From Candidatus Zixiibacteriota bacterium (GTDB taxonomy: Bacteria > Zixibacteria > MSB-5A5 > RBG-16-43-9), in NCBI GenBank assembly GCA_029858245.1, contig JAOUFL010000001.1, forward strand, positions 1 through 34,357: a stretch of 34,357 nucleotides of DNA. The letters run 5' to 3'. The translations under genes and the position numbers were made by a program. Below the pieces are notes generated by a model, which was not told the origin of the DNA, ran no database searches, and saw only the letters and a list, made by a program, of their open reading frames with translations. The stretch's first letter is position 1. The number at the start of each line of letters is the position of its first letter. This document shows, piece after piece, positions 31,238 through 34,357 of the stretch.

Positions 31238-32110
31238 ATGGAGCGGGATTATCGAAAATATGTCATAGCCTTAAGGGAAGTAGCCAAGGTGGGACCCAAA
31301 GGGTTTCAACAGCTCCTTTTTGTTTTTGGCTCCCCGGAGAATATCTTCGACGCCACCTTAGAGGAGATAACTCAACTTCCCAGGATGAGCAAGGAAAATG
31401 CTGAGGAGATTCTAAAATCTCAGGATAGGTTTGCCGAAATAGAAGAGCATATATCCTTTCTGGAAGAGCAGGGCATCGGAATTAAAACCATCTTAGACGA
31501 GGATTATCCTCAAGGCTTGAAACAAATCAACAACCCTCCTCCCTTATTTTACCATAAGGGAGAGATTTCCCTCATTAGAAAGTTATCTGTAGCGGTAGTT
31601 GGGACTCATAAGGCAACTTATGAGGGGATAAGATATGCCACTAAGATAGGTAAAGAATTGGCTAAAAGAGATGTAGTGGTAATAAGTGGTTTAGCCAGAG
31701 GTATAGATACCGCCGCGCATTTAGGGGCACTTGCTAAACAGGGTAAAACCTATGCAGTTTTAGGTTCAGGTCTAAATAGTATCTATCCAAAAGAGAATTT
31801 TACCCTGGCCACTGAGATTAGCAAAAGTGGTGCTCTTCTCACTGAATATCCATTGAATTCCCCGGTGAACGTGGGACAGCTTATAGCAAGGAATCGCATA
31901 GTGGTAGGTCTTTCTCAGGCTGTTATTGTGGTCGAAAGCGAAGATAGTGCTTCAGGTACTATGAATGCTGTAAATAAAACCATTGAACAGGGTAAACCCC
32001 TTTACGCAGTAGTCAGAGAAAAGAGTGAGGGCTTCCAGGAGCTGGTTAGTTCCGGGGCAATTCCCATACGGGGTTATGAGGATTTAGATTTGGTTTTGAA
32101 CTATTTATGA
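31238..32110 (+). CDS. dprA: DNA-processing protein DprA (Smf)
   Basis: DprA binds single-stranded DNA taken up in transformation and loads RecA. The 290-residue protein has an N-terminal helix-hairpin-helix-like region (residues about 8-70) and the Rossmann-like core: VVVISGLARGIDTAAHLGAL, YAVLGSGLNSIYPKEN and IARNRIVVGLSQAVIVVES. The usual GSR of the first strand loop is GTHKATYEG here. The winged-helix C-terminal domain found in many homologues is absent, as in short DprA forms. No strong ribosome site precedes the ATG. It overlaps the next gene by four bases (ATGA). Confidence 0.93.
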   Translation: MERDYRKYVIALREVAKVGPKGFQQLLFVFGSPENIFDATLEEITQLPRMSKENAEEILKSQDRFAEIEEHISFLEEQGIGIKTILDEDYPQGLKQINNPPPLFYHKGEISLIRKLSVAVVGTHKATYEGIRYATKIGKELAKRDVVVISGLARGIDTAAHLGALAKQGKTYAVLGSGLNSIYPKENFTLATEISKSGALLTEYPLNSPVNVGQLIARNRIVVGLSQAVIVVESEDSASGTMNAVNKTIEQGKPLYAVVREKSEGFQELVSSGAIPIRGYEDLDLVLNYL

Positions 32111-32361
32111 AAGGCTATCTTGACCACGAGGAGAAGATAAAGCAGCTTAAAAGAATAGTGGATCAGGCTTGCGAAAAGATAAAAAACGGTAAGCTGACCC
32201 TGGGTGAAGCTAAGAAAGAAGCTGCTCTGGCAAGGCTAAAAGCAAAATCTTTGATTCCGGAGGATATGGAAAAATTCGATTTAATCTACGGGAGCAGGCT
32301 TAAAAGGCTGATCCAGCAGTTCGTGGAGAAAATGCTTGATGACGAAAGAAAATCCAGATGA
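32107..32361 (+). CDS. small helical protein of unknown function
   Basis: This 84-residue, charged and probably all-helical protein (KIKQLKRIVDQACEKIKNGK, then LGEAKKEAALARLKAKSL and LIQQFVEKMLDDERKSR) has no family I recognise. Four-base overlap with dprA and 23-base overlap with the YigZ gene show coupled translation, so it is real. It may help the neighbouring proteins, but no function can be assigned. Confidence 0.7.
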   Translation: MKGYLDHEEKIKQLKRIVDQACEKIKNGKLTLGEAKKEAALARLKAKSLIPEDMEKFDLIYGSRLKRLIQQFVEKMLDDERKSR

Positions 32362-32959
32362 GTATCTTAGCATAAAAGATTTCAGAAGGGAAAAAATTTT
32401 AATCAAAAGCTCAAAATTCATTGCCACTGCTTTCCCCATCAGCACAGAAGGTGAAGCTAAGCTATTCCTTGAGAAAATTAAAAGAGAGTTTTACGATGCT
32501 ACCCATAACCCTTTCGCTTACGTCCTCTCAAAAGAAGAGACTAAGAAATTTAGTGACGATCGGGAGCCTTCCGGAACTGCAGGCAGTAAGATATTAAATG
32601 CGATAGAATCTCAGCGTTTAAAAGATGTGCTGGTAGTGGTAACTCGATATTTCGGTGGGACAAAATTAGGCACTGGAGGTCTTTCCAGGGCTTATCATGA
32701 AAGCGCCTTAAAGGTTTTAAAAAGCTGTACCTCTATAAAAAAAGAGACCAGTAGAATACTTTTTCTGCTTTTTCCCAAAGAATATTTTGATCAGGTTCAG
32801 ATGGTTTTAAAAAAGGATGGGTCCAAAGTAAAAAAACTTGATTTTGGGGAAAGGGTCAAAATGGAGATAAGTTTCCCGGAGAGTGTGTATTCAAAACTAA
32901 AAGAAAAACTAAAGAACATCACCAGGGGAGAAATAGAGTTTGAAACAGGTAAAAACTGA
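32339..32959 (+). CDS. yigZ: YigZ/IMPACT family protein
   Basis: This 206-residue protein has the family core: ATAFPISTEGEAKLFLEKIK, DATHNPFAYVL, FSDDREPSGTAGSKILNAIE, DVLVVVTRYFGGTKLGTGGL and SRAYHESALKVLK. A ferredoxin-like C-terminal part follows (MEISFPESVYSKLKEKL). YigZ proteins are linked to translation or ribosome-related regulation in bacteria, but the exact role is not settled. A TTG (32336) immediately precedes the ATG I chose (32339); either could serve the GGAG at 32325. It overlaps the upstream small gene and the PfkB gene by about 20 bases each. Confidence 0.9.
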   Translation: MTKENPDEYLSIKDFRREKILIKSSKFIATAFPISTEGEAKLFLEKIKREFYDATHNPFAYVLSKEETKKFSDDREPSGTAGSKILNAIESQRLKDVLVVVTRYFGGTKLGTGGLSRAYHESALKVLKSCTSIKKETSRILFLLFPKEYFDQVQMVLKKDGSKVKKLDFGERVKMEISFPESVYSKLKEKLKNITRGEIEFETGKN

Positions 32960-33881
32960 AAGGCTCGAGGAAAGATTTGATTTTGATTGTCTGGGTTTTG
33001 GTATCTGTCCCCTGGATTATATCTCCATACTGGACCCATATCCAGGCTTAGATGAGAAGGTTAATATCACCTCTTTTTCAGTTCAGGGGGGAGGTCCGGT
33101 TCCAACAGCTATGGCTGCTCTTTCCAGGTTGGGTGCCAAGGTGGCTTTTGCAGGAAAGGCCGGTGATGATTACGAAGGCAGGTTGATTTGCTCTGAGCTG
33201 GAAAAATATGATGTTAATACGGATTATATGATGGTGGATAAAAAGTCAAAAAGCCTAAAAGCGTTTATCTGGGTGGATAAACATAGCGGAAAAAGAACTG
33301 TGGCTCTGGACCAGACAAAGATGAACCCGGTTAGACCGGATGAACTTACCTTTTTGAATAAGGTTTCCTTCAGATACCTGCATCTGGATGGCAGAGATAT
33401 GGATGCAAACATCTTCCTGGCTAAAAGAGCAAAAAATACGGGTTCCCAGATCATTCTGGACGTTGGCAGTTTAAGAGATAAAATTGAAAAACTTCTTTCG
33501 TATGTTGATTATTTAGTGGTATCTAAAAAATTTGCTTACGATTACACTGGGACCGAAGATTTGATCCAGGCCTGTCTGAAACTTAAAGAGATTGGTTTCA
33601 AATGTGTGGTTATTACCTTGTCCGAAAAAGGATGCCTGTGGGCGGATTCCGACAAGATAAATTATTTCCAGGGTTTTAAAATAGATGCGGTTGATACCAC
33701 AGGAGCGGGAGATGTTTTTCATGGCGCTTTCATCTTCGGATTATTAAAGAAGTGGAAGATGGGAAAGATAATCGAGTTTGCTTCTGCCTGTGCAGCATTG
33801 AAATGTAAAAAAATAGGTGGCAGGGAAGGAATTCCAAGTTTAAAAGAGGTGAAAAGTTTTTTGAGAAAGGGGATATGCTAA
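32940..33881 (+). CDS. PfkB family sugar/nucleoside kinase
   Basis: This is a 313-residue ribokinase-fold kinase. The substrate-side motif GGGPVPTAMAALSRLG and GKAGDDYEG near the N-terminus, and the ATP-site motif DTTGAGDVFHGAF with catalytic Asp near residue 255, are clear PfkB signatures. It phosphorylates a sugar or related compound; the acceptor cannot be told. The start is TTG, nine bases after GGGGAG (32925-32930), and overlaps the YigZ gene by 20 bases. It ends the dprA-small-yigZ-pfkB cluster. Confidence 0.9.
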   Translation: MKQVKTERLEERFDFDCLGFGICPLDYISILDPYPGLDEKVNITSFSVQGGGPVPTAMAALSRLGAKVAFAGKAGDDYEGRLICSELEKYDVNTDYMMVDKKSKSLKAFIWVDKHSGKRTVALDQTKMNPVRPDELTFLNKVSFRYLHLDGRDMDANIFLAKRAKNTGSQIILDVGSLRDKIEKLLSYVDYLVVSKKFAYDYTGTEDLIQACLKLKEIGFKCVVITLSEKGCLWADSDKINYFQGFKIDAVDTTGAGDVFHGAFIFGLLKKWKMGKIIEFASACAALKCKKIGGREGIPSLKEVKSFLRKGIC

Positions 33882-33965
33882 TAATCCCACCTTTTACCCG
33901 GGGCAGGGTTTTACTCTTTTGGTCTGGAGACCAACAGTGGCTGAAAACAATTAACTCAACTTGTA

Positions 33966-34040
33966 ATTGCGAGCTAAGGCGAAGCAATCTTTTTATTATA
34001 AGAGGATTGCTTCATCATCCTGCGGATGACTCGCAATGAC
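33966..34040. repeat. ATTGCGAG/CGAAGCAATC-type dispersed palindrome
   Basis: Nested complementary arms: ATTGCGAG (33966-33973) with CTCGCAAT (34030-34037), and GAAGCAATC (33981-33989) with GATTGCTTC (34005-34013). Sequences of this type (TTGCGAG ... GAAGCAATC ... CTCGCAA) recur in many bacterial genomes as dispersed palindromes. It lies in the gap before the PAP2 gene. Confidence 0.75.
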
Positions 34041-34051
34041 GGAAAAAAATT

Positions 34052-34357
34052 ATGCTAATTGAAATTTTAGATTTTATTATCAAACTGGACAGAGAGTTTT
34101 TCATCTTTATCAATCTCAAAATGCAGAATGGAATTTTAGACATTCTGATGCCTATCATAACTGAATTCAAATACTGGAGAATTCCTTTTTTCCTCTGTTC
34201 GCTGGGTATGCTTATATTTGGAAGAAAAAAATTGAGGATATGTGCGATTTTGCTTTTGATTGTCTTAGGAGTAACTGACGCTAGCGTGAATATGCTGCTT
34301 AAACCCTGGATAGGAAGAGTCAGGCCCTGCAATGTCCTTACACAAGTTCATCTCTTA
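34052..34357 (+). CDS. PAP2 family phosphatase (5' part, cut by window end)
   Basis: The open frame from the ATG at 34052 runs to the window edge (102 codons). The visible part has LDREFFIFINLKMQNGILDI, hydrophobic helices and the PAP2 first motif KPWIGRVRP (K84, then six residues, R91-P92). Such membrane phosphatases act on undecaprenyl diphosphate or phosphatidate. The remaining motifs (SGH, RxxxGxHxxxD) lie outside. GGA stands about ten bases before the ATG. Confidence 0.85.
   Translation, partial: MLIEILDFIIKLDREFFIFINLKMQNGILDILMPIITEFKYWRIPFFLCSLGMLIFGRKKLRICAILLLIVLGVTDASVNMLLKPWIGRVRPCNVLTQVHLL

Overview
This window looks like a moderately AT-rich chromosomal segment from a Gram-negative (two-membrane) bacterium, probably an uncultured lineage of or near the FCB group (Zixibacteria/KSB1/WOR-3-like). 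That placement is inference. It rests on an LptE-type lipoprotein, an OmpH/Skp chaperone, a PorV/PorQ-type outer-membrane protein, a GldA-GldF-GldG-type ABC operon with a DUF4340 protein, and many short palindromic intergenic repeats. Several genes start with TTG just after a strong GGAGG. Recurrent putative promoters have the form TTGACA / 16-17 nt / TATATT or TAAATT. No rRNA, tRNA, CRISPR array, insertion sequence or phage gene was seen.

Layout. 1-5.4 kb (+): a structured leader, a delta-1-pyrroline-5-carboxylate dehydrogenase, a secreted lectin-like/beta-propeller protein, a methyltransferase and a flavin-reductase-like protein. 5.4-12.1 kb (-): an AAC(6')-like acetyltransferase, the gld-type ABC operon and a secreted beta-lactamase-fold serine hydrolase. 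12.4-17.4 kb (+): an ABC-2 exporter (one ATPase, two permeases) with a methyltransferase between the permeases and a DUF457-type membrane hydrolase after them. It is preceded by a structured RNA and an intrinsic terminator, and followed by an eroded copy of the second permease's 3' end. 17.4-17.9 kb: a cluster of palindromic repeats ending in a bidirectional terminator.

17.9-24.0 kb (-): the most interesting region. A ydaO-yuaA class (c-di-AMP) riboswitch with its own terminator precedes an APC-superfamily transporter. A close paralogue follows, with an identical promoter layout but only the 5' part of the riboswitch fused to a terminator. That paralogue is the first gene of a tightly overlapping operon: APC transporter, 2-TM protein, membrane-anchored UspA protein, TrkA-N protein, TrkA N+C protein, and then ompH. 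Riboswitch class, APC transporter, Usp domain and RCK_C domain all suggest a c-di-AMP-linked potassium or osmolyte transport module, in which the Usp part fused in KimA-type transporters is a separate protein.

24.2-29.5 kb (+): histidine degradation (hutU, hutI) overlapping an lptE-like gene, then a PorV-like protein, a stand-alone EF-Tu domain-2-like protein and a conserved hypothetical. With the first gene (glutamate semialdehyde to glutamate), two routes converging on glutamate are represented, although hutH and the last hut step lie outside. 30-34.4 kb (+): a CapA-like lipoprotein, then dprA, a small helical protein, a YigZ/IMPACT protein, a PfkB sugar kinase and the 5' part of a PAP2 phosphatase gene cut by the window edge.
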